64,000 nt of DNA, taken from the NCBI GenBank assembly GCA_964006375.1, contig OZ023264.1, forward strand, positions 176,982,010 through 177,046,009. The letters are read 5' to 3'. Within the stretch, counting starts at the first letter, position 1. Every line of letters begins with the position of its first letter. Below, piece by piece: positions 22,683 through 35,499 of this stretch. This DNA is from Tillus elongatus (Eukaryota; Arthropoda; Insecta; Coleoptera; Cleridae). Made by a program: the position numbers and the translations under genes. Below the pieces are notes generated by a model, which made no database searches, was not told the DNA's origin, and saw only the letters and a list, made by a program, of their open reading frames with translations.

Positions 22683-23075
22683 CTCGTAATATATGTATTT
22701 CTTTTGTGGAATTCCAGCAGGTTTGTTTGAATTTTAAATAACTTTAAGAAAGACCCCCGTAGGTTTGTGGACGACATCACTGTATGGACGAGATGGTCAG
22801 TATAGGAGGTTTAACTCGTAATATGTATTTCTTTTATGGAGTTCCACCAGGTTTATTTGAATTTGAAATGATTACGCTAAGGAAACTACCATAAGTTCGT
22901 GGACGGCATCACTGTATGGACGAGATGGTCAGTATAGGAGGTTTAACTCGTAATATGTATTTCTTTTGTGGAGTTCCATCAGGTTTATTTGAATTTTAAA
23001 TGATTACGCTAAGGAAACTACCATAAGTTCGTGGACGGCATCACTGTATGGACGAGATGGTCAGTATAGGACACG
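22683..23075 (+). repeat. 132-bp tandem repeat, three units
   Basis: Units carry CGTAATATGTATTTCTTTTG, CCAGGTTTATTTGAATTT and ATCACTGTATGGACGAGATG. The anchors GGTTTAACTCG at 22808 and 22940 are 132 bp apart. The first unit (22683-22807) is divergent and shorter. Non-coding. Confidence 0.85.
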
Positions 23076-23405
23076 AGATCGAGTATCAGTGTCTGGATGC
23101 CGAGACATCAGCGTGTATCAAAATAAAGAGCCGTGTGTTTGGTGTGTGCAACGAACACACAGGCACAGGCTAGCGTCCTATTTATGGTCTATTAACATTA
23201 AGGGGGTCGATAACCGTCTATCTGCATATGACCCAGCTTATAGTTTTATAATCTGAGTGTAGTCATTAGTCAACAAAAGGCCAGCCCGACCTAGCACGTG
23301 AAACCGAAGAAGATTGAAGGTCCTGGCTAATTATCCGTGTAAACTGTAGCATGTTATTATTTTATAATATATAAGGTGACATAGTACAGGAAAGAAAAAT
23401 GTTAA
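23076..23405. other. No gene recognised
   Basis: About 330 bp of less AT-rich sequence with AATAAAGAGCCGTGTG and a short tandem of ACACACAGGCACAGGC. It is not found elsewhere in the window and I cannot assign it. Confidence 0.35.
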
Positions 23406-23792
23406 AAACACAAAAATGTTTTTAATAGCAAATATTTGGTTACCAGTATAACCAATATAGTAGAAACAATGTGCCATGTTTCATCAAAATAACTTTATTG
23501 TTTGAATATATACAAAACGTTCCGAAAGTAAACTGAAAGTGTTCTCGAAAAAACTTAGAGAGCTAAATTTTGGTAGGTAATTTAATTGATGTAAACCCGC
23601 GTACCAAATTTGGTCACCCTTACTTTGTTATTTCCAAATAAATGATTTTTTTTCGAAAGAAAACACAACATTTTCCGGGAAAACCTGGGCCGATTTTCCT
23701 GGCTAACGAACTTATCCAAGCCACTTGCAAAAGGAAGGTACTCACAAAATTTAATCAAAATCGGCCCATTATTTTTTGAGTTATCGGTGTGA
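23406..23792 (+). repeat. Family A left arm
   Basis: Family B/A interior blocks lead to GGCTAACGAACTTATCCAAG and GAGTTATCGGTGTGAT at 23792. Here the microsatellite and right arm are replaced by a LINE fragment. Confidence 0.75.
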
Positions 23793-24566
23793 TATCCCAA
23801 CACACCGCTCAAATCCCTTGGATCTCCTTCTTACTACAAATCCTGAATGCTATAAAATATCAGTCACCGCCCCCTCGGTCTCTCAGACATGGCATGATCA
23901 CCGCTTCCTGCGCAATGCAACCCGAGGTCACACAGACATCACACCTACGTATCGTTTGGCACTACAACTCCGCAAACTGGGACGAAATGCGAGATTACTT
24001 TTCCTCATTTCCATGGGCGCCTGTCTGCTTTTCTCATCCTGACCCCTCTGATATCTCACAAAACGTCACCGAAATTATCCAAGCTGGTATGGAATTATTT
24101 ATTCCACGTACACAGAAAACCTCTTCAGCCACTCAAAAGCTCTGGTTCTCTAAATCTTGTGACAAGGCCAGACTTGAAAAGCTCAAAGCTCAAAACGCTT
24201 CTACACAATCGCAGTCAAGAAAACCGTCAAGCATTCAACGACGCAACAAACCGCTATGTCCACATTCTTTCTGAGGCAAAAAACTCGTTTAATAACCACA
24301 TCAAAAACAAAGTCCTCTTAAGCTCTGAGGGCAGCACACCCTTCTGGACTCTTGCTAAATCTATTGGGAATAATTTCTGCAAGAGCACGTTCCCACCTCT
24401 TGTCTCTGGGGATGAAATTGTTTCAACCGCCCTGGGCAAGGCTGAACTTTTTGCCTCGTTGTTCGCCGGCAATTCTACTCTCAACCCACCTCCAAATGTT
24501 CAACCACCAACAGTCTCCAATGTCGCGCATAAAATGACGGATATCATTTTCAAAACTAAAAAACTT
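23793..24566 (+). pseudogene. LINE fragment J3: endonuclease end and linker
   Basis: A 774-bp internal piece of the J LINE. It covers SQHTAQIPWISFLL, the WHYNSANWDEMRDYFSSF block, the TQKTSSATQKLWFSKSCDKA linker and SEAKNSFNNHIKNK. It also has a longer, less damaged linker (SLGMKLFQPPWARLNFL in another frame) than J2. The frame changes near 24185. RT is absent. The left edge abuts the family A GTGTGAT sequence and the right edge abuts a family B TIR, so neither edge is a natural LINE end. Confidence 0.8.
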
Positions 24567-24885
24567 CTGGACGCAGCAAATGCGTTATGGTGAATTTTCA
24601 TTAAAATGTTTTTATTGCAAATATGTGTGTTTTCTTTTTAAGAAAGCAGGCATCAATTTTGGTTACCAGTATAACCTATATAGTACAAACAATGTGCCAT
24701 GTTTCATCAAAATAACTTTATTGTTTGAAAATGTAGAAAAATTTCCGAAAGTAAACTTAAAGTGTTCCCGAAAAAACTAGTTTCTTGGTCAACCTTATCG
24801 GTTAATTGCAAATAGAGCTATTCAAAATTGAAGCATTTAATGAAAATTCGCTACCATAACGCACTTGTTGCGTCCAGAATTTCCT
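24567..24885. repeat. Family B foldback repeat
   Basis: TIRs CTGGACGCAGCAAATGCG and CGCACTTGTTGCGTCCAG at the two ends, with the CCTATATAGTA interior. About 320 bp, very similar to the copies at 780 and 36175. Confidence 0.8.
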
Positions 24886-25690
24886 TTCTTACAAACATGC
24901 ATTATATTTCGATCGAAAATGCAGAAATACAATAAGATAAGACGTGTTCGATTTAAAAAAAAAAAAAGGGAAAATGTGTATCACCAACGACTCATGGGCC
25001 ACCGTGTGATTGTAGAATTTTTTTAAAGATGTAACTCAAGACAACCTATAATTAATGTATACACTTTTTTTCGTATCTTGTATAATAATGGATATATTGA
25101 GCTTTATTGATTTTTTACAAAAATTCGACAAAAATTATATATAATTAAACGATAAACTCTATAGCTAAGACTACTGCCAAAACATCAGAGAAAGGGTCTA
25201 TTTGAAATGAATTTTCTGGAAATATTTTAGTAAAATGAAGGACAATGACGGTTAAAGCTAAGACTTCAGGCTTTGTAAAACATCCTTCTTGAGACATTTT
25301 CTTTCCATAGCTCATAATAGTTTCAGGTTCTGTGCCCAAATGTTGTCAATTTTGACGTTTTAAATAGCGACTTTGACGTTTTGAGGAAAACCCCCATTTA
25401 TTGTTCTTTAAATGCCTATAACTTTTTTGTCTTCTAACTTAGAAAGCTAAATTTTGGTAGGTAATTTACCTATAATGATGTAAACCCGCGTACCAAATTT
25501 GGTTGCCCTTACTTTTTTTATTTCCGGAGATATGAATTTGTTTCGAAAGAAAACACTAAATTTTCCTGGAAAACCTGGGCCGATTTTCCAGGCTAACGAA
25601 CTTATCCAAGCCACTTGCAACAGGAACGTACTCACCAAATTTAATCAAAATCGGCCCTTTATTTTTTGAGTTATCGGTGTGATACCTATA
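24886..25690 (+). repeat. Family A modules and left arm
   Basis: Repeats 1110-2035 in the same order: CACCAACGACTCATGGGCC, ACATCAGAGAAAGGGTC, GCTAAATTTTGGTAGG, GGCTAACGAACTTATCC, then GAGTTATCGGTGTGATAC. No TA core follows here; the sequence changes at about 25690. Confidence 0.75.
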
Positions 25691-27972
<2,282 letters not shown>

Positions 27973-28110
27973 TATATAAACATATAAAAATGGAAACTGA
28001 CCCCGGATGTGTTGTAGGGGGCCTAATTAGCGCTCATTTGAAGAATTTTTTCAAAATTCAAGTCGGGATCTCCTCGTTAGTGAATTTGTTTTGGGAAAAT
28101 TCACTAAAAA
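27973..28110 (+). repeat. Family A right arm
   Basis: Immediately after the transposon end come TATATAAACATATAAAAATG, AACTGACCCCGG and the GCGCTCATTTGAAG block. The TTAGTGAATTTG/AAAATTCACTAAAA hairpin follows, so the transposon sits inside a family A copy. Confidence 0.8.
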
Positions 28111-28120
28111 CATATATAAT

Positions 28121-28225
28121 TCATATTCCAAGGTAAAAAAAAAAAACAGAACAAGGCTATACTCCAGACTGAATTCAGTCTGGAGTATAGCCTTGTTCTG
28201 TTCTTTTTTACGTTGGAAATATGTC
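28121..28225. repeat. Perfect 58-bp palindrome within a ~105-bp hairpin
   Basis: Centred on GAATTC at 28171-28176. Each arm is 29 perfectly complementary bases (28145-28173 and 28174-28202) with no loop. Imperfect pairing continues outward through A-run/T-run to CATATTCCAA and TTGGAAATATG. It is not a rho-independent-style hairpin. It could be a foldback MITE or a replication-mediated palindrome. Confidence 0.92.
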
Positions 28226-28304
28226 TAACCCAGACGTTGTGACGTTCAGAAATTACATATCTAATTCAGTGTGTTTAAAGAATTTAAATACTTATCGTAT
28301 TTTC

Positions 28305-28405
28305 ACTATCTGGCAACACTGACTACCCGATCATTAGCAGTACTCTCAAAGTTAAGCAGCCACTGGCAGCCAGTGTTATGCAACTGGGTCGTGTATAAAT
28401 ATAGC
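28305..28405 (+). ncRNA. 5S rRNA-like fragment (pseudogene or SINE part)
   Basis: CCCGATCATTAGCAG, then AAAGTTAAGCAGCC, resembles the 5S rRNA segment CCGATCACCGAAGTTAAGC, followed by CAACTGGGTCGTG. Only the internal-promoter half shows similarity and neither end can be matched, so a functional 5S gene is unlikely. It may be the head of a 5S-derived SINE. Confidence 0.3.
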
Positions 28406-28942
28406 CAAGCATATAGTTGACCCATGTTTCCTAATTTTTGAACCACTTAGTGATTGTTTGTTTCTTTTTTTAATAGCACACCCACTGCGTGTGGAATTGC
28501 CAAACGGGAAGTGAAAGGTGAAATGTCAGCAATCAATTACTTAGTCTATATAAATGGATTATCTTGTTTTAGAACACTACAGATATATACATGCACAATA
28601 TAGTGAAGACAACTGTTCACATTAGACATGACAATAAATTGAGATAAAGCTGGTAGATTCCAAAATGCAATATAGAAGAGCGCGACGGAATTAAATTACT
28701 AAAATAATACATATTCGTTGTGCTTAGCCAATTTGGAAGACAAGGATCGGTTCCAACCTTTCCTCGTAAGTTTGCCATGTCCGCATCGGCCACACATCAC
28801 TTACACAATTATTTAAATAGCTAGCTCTACAATTAAACCCGGAGGTAGTCGATCGCGCGCCATTTCTTAAAAATGGGGTGGGATAAATTATTTTCATACT
28901 AAAGCGAATAAGTATAAAAACTCAAAAATGGGATACGCTGAC
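28406..28942. other. No gene recognised
   Basis: About 540 bp without a recognisable coding region or repeat. Confidence 0.4.
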
Positions 28943-28954
28943 CTCGCCCAAGGT

Positions 28955-29478
28955 ATGTAAAGCTAGATGCATTCTCGCAACAATTAGAACCGTAGACCGG
29001 TTTCGCTCTCATTATAGCTCTACTAATTGTAGCAAAAATACACCTATAAAGTAATACGGCTATGGTAGCCAGCTTTTCAATACTAAGTGAGTGGTGGACG
29101 TGCCGCCACCTAGTTGCGGAACCAAGTAATATGTTGTCACGCCAGCTCCAAATAACACAGTGTTAAAAAAATAGAGACTGTGTACAACTAACTAACAATT
29201 TAGTAAATTGTTAGCCCTGGCCCATTTATATTCTAGTATGCCGTACTGAAGAGCTCTAATGAGAGCGAAACCGGTCTACGGTTCTAATTGTTGCGAGAAT
29301 GCATCTAGCTTTACATACTTTGTCCCTATATTAGGGGGCCAGAGCTAACAATTTACTAAATTGTTAGTTAGTTGTATACAGTCTCTATTTTTTTTAACAC
29401 TGTTATTTGGAGCTGGCGTGACAACATACTACTTGGTTCCGCAACTAGGTGGCGGCACGTCCACCACTCACTTAGTAC
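28955..29478. mobile_element. 524-bp insertion with interleaved inverted repeats
   Basis: Bounded exactly by a 12-bp direct repeat CTCGCCCAAGGT (28943-28954 and 29479-29490). Inside, segment A (28955-29021) is inverted as A' (29250-29316), and segment B (29081-29214) is inverted as B' (29345-29478). The order is A, B, A', B', so the two inverted pairs interleave rather than nest. B and B' end in the palindrome CTAACAATTTA-x-TAAATTGTTAG. A decayed B' piece also lies at 63026-63110. No coding sequence; class unknown. Confidence 0.85.
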
Positions 29479-29490
29479 TCGCCCAAGGTT

Positions 29491-30000
29491 TATAGATTAG
29501 ATAGGTTGTCTGGTAACTTTTGAAAGGGGAGTGACGCGAGAGGGGGGTAATACGTCATGTGTATTCCAGATGCGGATATTTCCTATAGTTTAAGATTGCG
29601 TTTTGGTGTTTTAAATAACATTTGTTAGAAATTTGAGTAATCTTTAATGTGTTTGCTAAAAAATTTCGAATACGATCAGTTACAGACTTATTTTAATGTT
29701 CATTTTGTGTGAAATAAACTTAAATCGAAAGTACTGTCTTAAAAGACAATATTTTATTTTTTTAATGTTTGTGTTCTAAACATAACTGGACAGTGAATAA
29801 ACGGTATCACAAATTGGACGTTATTTATTCAAGATTATTTTTATATTCAACAATTAAATCGGTGAATCGTCATACAGTTAGATATAGGTATGTGTTTAAT
29901 GTACAAGAACTCAATAAATATAACCTAACCTAAATATCTGTTTCAATACCTGGTGCAGTTGTTGGTAGTGCATTAATGAGCATAAATAAATCTAAAAAAG
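29491..30000. other. No gene recognised
   Basis: Unassigned. It contains a short AACCTAACCTAA at 29923, a two-unit match to the telomere-type motif, too short to interpret. Confidence 0.4.
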
Positions 30001-30001
30001 T

Positions 30002-30736
<735 letters not shown>

Positions 30737-30788
30737 GAAAGTAGAGATAAATGTTCCTTCTTTTCCAAAAGAAGTAAAAATAAAGTAT

Positions 30789-31221
30789 TAGGTAAAGATG
30801 AGCTCACAGAGGGTTTTTAGAAAAAAATTCAAAAACATGCTTAGAACCCTCATTGGATGCATAAACCACAAGAAAAATTTCGTACAAACAACCCCCAAGA
30901 AAGTTACAGTACCAGGAGTGAACAAGGGTGCTTGGTGAGGAAGAAGATAAAAAGGAAGTATAAACAAAAATGGAAAAAAAACAGCTTAGTCGAACCTATG
31001 TAAGGTGCCTTTATTTTATTTCGCAGCTACACCTCCTTAAAATTATGTTTACGCACAGAACCCCTATTCGGCATAGGTCCCGTAACTTTCTTGGGGATTG
31101 TTCCCAAGAAGTTTTTCATACGGTTTATGCATTGAGGGTGGTTGTAGGCATGCAGAAGGTTAAGGAACCCCCCCCCCCGTGCTTGGGGGTGTCAACTGGC
31201 CTGGGACAAGGGTGGGGGTGA
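30789..31221. repeat. Family C foldback repeat, second subfamily
   Basis: Left end GGTAAAGATGAGCTCAC, then GGATGCATAAACCACAAG and GGAAGAAGATAAAAAGG. The inverted counterpart is GTCCCGTAACTTTCTTGGGG and CGGTTTATGCATTGAGG. A C-run (31168-31178) precedes the R1-like LINE insertion site. Confidence 0.7.
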
Positions 31222-31233
31222 ATGGGTGCTTCG

Positions 31234-31862
31234 ACCCTCATCTGGGTGCCGGGTCACTCGGGGGTTAAAGGCAATGAAGAAGCTGACAAGTCTCGCGAAG
31301 AGAGGGTCAGCAGAACCATTTATGGGACCAGAACCGGCTCTGGGCGTGTCAAAGAGCACTGCCAGGGGAGCCATTAAGTCCTGGGTCAGAAACCAACACA
31401 AGGTGTACTGGGCGGACTGTCCAGGGCTCAGACATGGGAAGTCAATAATTGACGGACCCAGTTCAAAGAGAGCTGTGGAGCTGCTAAACCTTAGCAGAGG
31501 ACAGCTCAGAAACACAACAGGTCTCTTGACGGGACACATGGCCGTCAAGAAACACCTGCATAAAATGGGGCGGTTCGAAGGGGACCTCGCATGCAGACTC
31601 TGCGGCGAGGGGGAGGAATCAGCCCAGCACATCTTGTGTGAGTGTATAGCTCTGGACCGGAAAAGACAACTGATCTACGGTCACGCTAGACCGGAGACAG
31701 AGCAATATAAAACTTCACCCTACCAATCGCTGTGCAGACTAGTTCAAGGCACAGTGATCTTGGAATGGGTGGAGTAAGACTAAGGGTATGCACAATCAAC
31801 CAAGGGTTGCGGTGCTATCGGGGCGGCAAGGCCGCGGACGAGCCCTGAGGGAACAAAAAAAA
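31234..31862 (+). mobile_element. R1-like LINE copy 2, 5'-truncated, with 12-bp TSD
   Basis: Flanked by ATGGGTGCTTCG at 31222-31233 and 31863-31874. The 3' end GAGCCCTGAGGGAAC is followed by an A-run, as in copies 1 and 3. It lies within a family C repeat. Confidence 0.9.
31236..31777 (+). pseudogene. R1-like LINE RNase H C-terminal part, copy 2
   Basis: Begins inside the IWVPGHSG motif (CTCATCTGGGTGCCGGGTCA). A frame change occurs near 31276, where NEEADSLAK should be read. The open frame 31226-31777 then continues with LAKRGSAEPFMGPEPAL, the KVYWADCPGLR segment, LTGHMAVKKHLHKMG and the Cys/His segment CRLCGEGEESAQHILCEC. It contains the last RNase H Asp region only, so it is inactive. It is closely similar to copy 1 (21571-22389). 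Confidence 0.85.
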
Positions 31863-32345
31863 ATGGGTGCTTCGTACTTGGGGGTTTTCCTTTCCAACCA
31901 TCACCCTCAATGCTTAAACCACAAGAAACATTTCTTGGGAATAACCCCCAAGACGGTTACGGGTCCTGTGGGGAATAGCGATTCTGTGAGGGGTAAGCAG
32001 AAATTTAAGGGGGTATAGCTGCAAAATGGAATAAAAGCAACTTATACAGGCCTGGCTGAGCCAGTTTTTTTTTTCGCGTTTTAGTTAATTTTTATTTAAA
32101 AAATTCACTAATAGAGAGGTATCGATGGTGAGACTTTACAAAAAAAATTCAAATGAGCGCGAACTAGAACCCATATCCGGGGTCAGTGTCAATTTTTATA
32201 TATCTGTATCCGTCCGATAAGTCAAAAAATAATTAACTGATTTTGATGAAACTCGGCAAGTGCCTTTCTTTTATTAATGGCTTGGATGAGTTCGTTAGCC
32301 AGGAAAATATAACAGGGTTTCTGGGAAAATTTTGAGTTTTCTTTC
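31863..32345. repeat. Family C remainder and inverted family A copy
   Basis: 31863-32050 resumes family C (ACCACAAGAAACATTTCTTG). 32055-32345 is an inverted family A copy: AAAATTCACTAATAGAGAGG, then ATATCCGGGGTCAGTGTC, then GATAAGTCAAAAAATAATT and GGCTTGGATGAGTTCGTTAG. It is the one copy with essentially no microsatellite core (only ATATATCTG at 32198). Confidence 0.75.
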
Positions 32346-32660
32346 TCAGAAAATTACAAAGCTGCTTTAATGAAATTTGCTATATATGTTGCCTTGTGAG
32401 AGACCTTTCTACGTACCAAAATTCCACTTCCTAAGTTCATAGAAAATTGAGTTGTTCAAGCTTTAAATTTTCTTTCGAAAATTTTCTTTTTTCTCCGAAT
32501 ATTACAAAGTTATTTTAATGAAATTTGGTGGATATATTGCCTTAGGAAGGACCTTACTGCATACCAAAATTAAATTTTCTAAGTTTCTAGAAAATTGAGT
32601 TATTAAAGTTTGAAGCATTTAATAAAAATTCACTACCTTAACGCACTTGCTGCGTCCCGT
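32346..32660 (-). repeat. 147-bp modules and family B end, inverted
   Basis: Two AATTACAAAGTTATTTTAATG-type blocks, then CCTTAACGCACTTGCTGCGT at 32636. The same modules in the opposite orientation form 30002-30340. Confidence 0.7.
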
Positions 32661-32925
32661 GAAACTTTTTTTCGTTTCTTCTTCCCCGTCCATCACCCCT
32701 ATTCACTACTGGTCCCGTAGTTTTCTTGGAGGTTTTTTTCCCTCAGGGCTCGTCCGCGGCCTTGCCGCCCCGATAGCACTGCAACCTTTGGTTGATTGTG
32801 CATTTTCTTGGAGGTTGTTTGCAAGAAATGTTTCTTGTGATTTATGCATCCAAGGGGGGTACTTAGCATTTTTCTGAAAAAAATATTCTAAAGGCCCTCC
32901 GTGAGCTCATCTGCAAATTTACTTC
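32661..32925. repeat. Family C right half, second subfamily
   Basis: CACCCCTATTCACTACTGGT, GTTTGCAAGAAATG, GCCCTCCGTGAGCTC, then CTGCAAATTTACTT. It is interrupted by the tiny LINE insertion at 32735-32802. Confidence 0.75.
32735..32802 (-). mobile_element. R1-like LINE copy 3, 68-bp 3' stub with 14-bp TSD
   Basis: Only the last 68 bp of the LINE (minus strand, ending CCCTGAGGGAAAAA) are present. They are flanked by TTTTCTTGGAGGTT at 32721-32734 and 32803-32816, with slight overlap in the T-run. It is an extreme 5' truncation of the same LINE as at 21434 and 31234. Confidence 0.9.
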
Positions 32926-33095
32926 ATATTATTATACCTATATTATGAATTTATTTATTGCGTTAGCACAATTTACTATTATTTTAAAATTAAATATAAA
33001 ATGTATGAGTTTTTTTGCTTAGAAATGGATTGTAAATCAAATAATATGGGGAATCAACTCCTATATGACCCTGTGAATTTACGCAAAGATGGTAA
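32926..33095. other. No gene recognised
   Basis: Short AT-rich spacer without a recognisable feature. Confidence 0.4.
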
Positions 33096-33099
33096 GAAC

Positions 33100-35230
33100 T
33101 ATTTTACCATATAAATGGGGGAGGGGGTCCTAGGTGGTGGGCGCTGGCCCGGCTGCTGGTTAGTGGGGTAAAGGGATTAGCTAATCTGTGCGTCACGGGA
33201 GCCATGACGACCACTCCAAGGGTAGCATATGAAGTCCTTGTGGACCTGCTTCGCTAAAACATAGACTAATGCAAGGTCAAACACCAGTTAGCTAACAACA
33301 CGGTTAGCAAGGCAGAACGAATTCTGGGAATGCCCGTTGACAATATGGTCCACAAGTATAGCTTCCAGATAGTTTTAAATATAGAAGTGTAAGAGAGGGA
33401 AAGGTGGGTAAATAACTTTTCCTTGATAGTACAAATAGTCTGCTATACTAACGGATCTAAAAAGAAACAGGTGCTAGATCAGGGTTTGGTGAATTTGCAG
33501 ATTACCTCCCAAACAGTTTTAGATAAAACGACTACTGACAGATAAAGTTTGGTGCCTTACATTGCAGGCTGACTCTATTCCCACTTTTTGTTCTTTTTTA
33601 TTTCCTGAGTTATTGACATTTTAAGTTCCTTAAACATTACACACTTTTTTAACAATTTCCCAGTACGGTCCTGTCCCGTGACACCCCTTCCCCGCCTAAA
33701 TATTAGATTGGACATAAAGTTCACATTGACTTTTGGTATCCCTGGAATATTCGAGACACATGGACCATCGGCATTAGCTGCCACTTTTTCACATTGTTTT
33801 AAGTACGTCGCTAGTACATGTACACGTTTAGACGGTTTCTTATATTTTCATGTGTTCTCGGGCGTTATTTATGAAAATGTGCGTTGTTTACCTTGTTCTG
33901 TTAATGACCATTAGTGTTATAGTGGCTTAAGGTGCATGTGTGGCCTGTGGCATGTTATTTGTTTTCGACATTGTTTTTGCAATGAGAAAATTGCCACGTC
34001 GCAGGCTGTTAAAATACAAGGTCGAAGGTTATTTACACCAAGGGTCGGCCCTACATCATTTGCTCGTGATGCAAAAAGTAAGTGTTACGTACATTTATTG
34101 TTCTCTTTTTTAAATTTCGATCATTTGGCAGTATTTGCCATGTCCACCGAGGAAGTTTCAGGACCTTGGGCCAATAGGGGAGCTCTGCGGGGTAGGCATG
34201 GTTTAAGGGGGATATGGCCTCAAGGTGTGAAAAGACAGCTTTCAAGCCGTTCTCTTCGCATTGTCTGCTCATATTTCTTTTTACTACCTACGCCGCCCAG
34301 CACTCCTGGTCCCGTAACTTCCTTGAGGGGCGTGAACAAGAAATTATTCTTGTGGTTTGTCCATCCAGGGGGGTTCTACGCATGATTCTGAAAAAACTTT
34401 TTTAAAAGCGTTCGGGAGGTAATCTGCAAATTTACCCAGGGTTTTATAGATTAAGACCAACAGCCAAAAATTTAATAAGTCTAGGAAAACACGTAACCAT
34501 ATTTTAGGTCGATATGGCCACAATACAATGCTGTGCAAAGCGTGGCGAATCAGTCAATTGCTATATATACTCGGATAGCCAAGTAGCGCTTAAGGCCATA
34601 CGTTCCATGGAAATCAATCCAAAGGCAATATTGCACTGTCCGACAACCAGATTAGAGCTGCGAAGTCAAAACAAAGTGACATTAGCATGGTTTTACAGCA
34701 CGCGGGGGGTAATAAAGACGACGATAAGGCAAATGAATCGGCCAAAGAATGCCCCTCGTAGGTCCCGAGCCTTTTTGTGTTCTAACCAAGCCGAGCATAA
34801 GAAGATCCGTCAATGAATGAATTCGAGGCAAAACGCTCGAATTGTGGAAAAACGCCCCACGACACAGACAGGCCAAAAAGTCTATTAGAGAACCTTCGCC
34901 TAAATTCACAAACTATCTATTAGAAAAGAGCAAAAATGCCGCTTGGATAATACTAGGTCTATTAACAGGGCACTGCACATGAGCCAAATGAGCCTAGCAG
35001 ATAAGGTACTATGCAGATCCTGACAAGAAGAAGACTGGACCTCATTTTATGTTTGCGCCAATGTCGAGGCATAGTAAGCTTGAGGCTTCAGTCACTTGGC
35101 GAGGAAAAACCTAGGGTAAAAGCTTATACGGGAGAATCCGCGTCGGAGGTATGGAACCATATACAGGATATAAAAGTGGACAATGTGCTCTAGAGATTTG
35201 CATGGTGGAGAGAAATATTAAAATGAGTAG
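33100..35230 (+). pseudogene. R1-like LINE with RNase H, split by a transposon
   Basis: An older LINE family than copies 1-3. Upstream of the insertion: SKAERILGMP, then VCYTNGSKK, where the first RNase H Asp is Asn. Joining 33487 to 34445 in silico restores the frame GARSGFYRLRPTAKN, ISLGKHVTIF, VDMATIQ, IYSDSQVALKAI. This gives the RNase H core with its DSQ Asp; the usual Glu of AE is replaced in VDMA. Downstream, decayed frames give ILGLLTGHC and a residual Cys segment. Many stops. The clean re-joining proves that 33488-34436 is an insertion. Confidence 0.8.
33488..34436. mobile_element. Family C element, complete, 949 bp, 8-bp TSD
   Basis: Starts GGTGAATTTGCAGATTACC and ends GGTAATCTGCAAATTTACC, inverted ends of at least 20 bp continuing into CTCCCAAAC/GTTCGGGAG. 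It is flanked by CAGGGTTT at 33480-33487 and 34437-34444. Eight-bp duplications and this structure point to the hAT group or another 8-bp-TSD superfamily. The right part holds the usual family C blocks. The left 600 bp (33540-34130) are unique in this window and include a short frame ending at a good splice-donor sequence (AAAGTAAGTG at 34075). No transposase is seen. Confidence 0.88.
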
Positions 35231-35490
35231 TGCTAAGCTCCAGTGCTACAAAATTATTTAAAAAATATTTGAATCAACGCTACTACTTGGTGGTTATAGT
35301 AGGACGCAGGGATCTGAGGCTCGATTGGCACAAAGGGGTGTACCACAAGAATCTGTTCTTGAGCCGCTGCCCTTTAGTAGAATATACCTTAAAGGTGGTA
35401 GTGACAAAGGCTGTATGGACATCTCCCTTCCTTAATCTAATCTACCAGTATACCTTGAGTGTCAAGGTTATTGCAAAATTGTGCTATTAA
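35231..35490 (+). pseudogene. LINE reverse transcriptase fragment
   Basis: In one frame the segment at 35305-35375 reads GSEARLAQRGVPQESVLEPL, matching RT motif B (RGVPQGSVLGPL), then degenerates. Motifs A and C are not visible. It is probably a separate LINE fragment, since it lies 3' of an RNase H tail. Confidence 0.55.
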
Positions 35491-35499
35491 CATTTAAAA

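Larger units (their letters stand above)
20446..22690 (+). repeat. 1.33-kb tandem duplication, unit 2 (with LINE insertion)
   Basis: Second copy of unit 1, same orientation, about 1.28 kb without the R1-like LINE inserted at 21434-22389. Differences include an extra segment at about 20947-20983 with CCGGCCCTTGGCTAACCAGG and many substitutions, so the duplication is not very recent. The unit ends near GAAGCTTCGCTCG (22675). Confidence 0.88.

Noticed and set aside
28145..28202. Transcription terminator hairpin
   Set aside because: Bacterial-type terminators do not apply here, and the palindrome has no loop or gene upstream.
29921..29935. Interstitial telomere array
   Set aside because: Only two AACCT units; too short to mean anything.
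31192..31632. 146-codon minus-strand frame
   Set aside because: Antisense shadow of the R1-like RNase H copy 2.
33936..34385. 149-codon frame in the nested element
   Set aside because: Its second half is translated family C repeat and no domain is visible; kept only as a cargo question.
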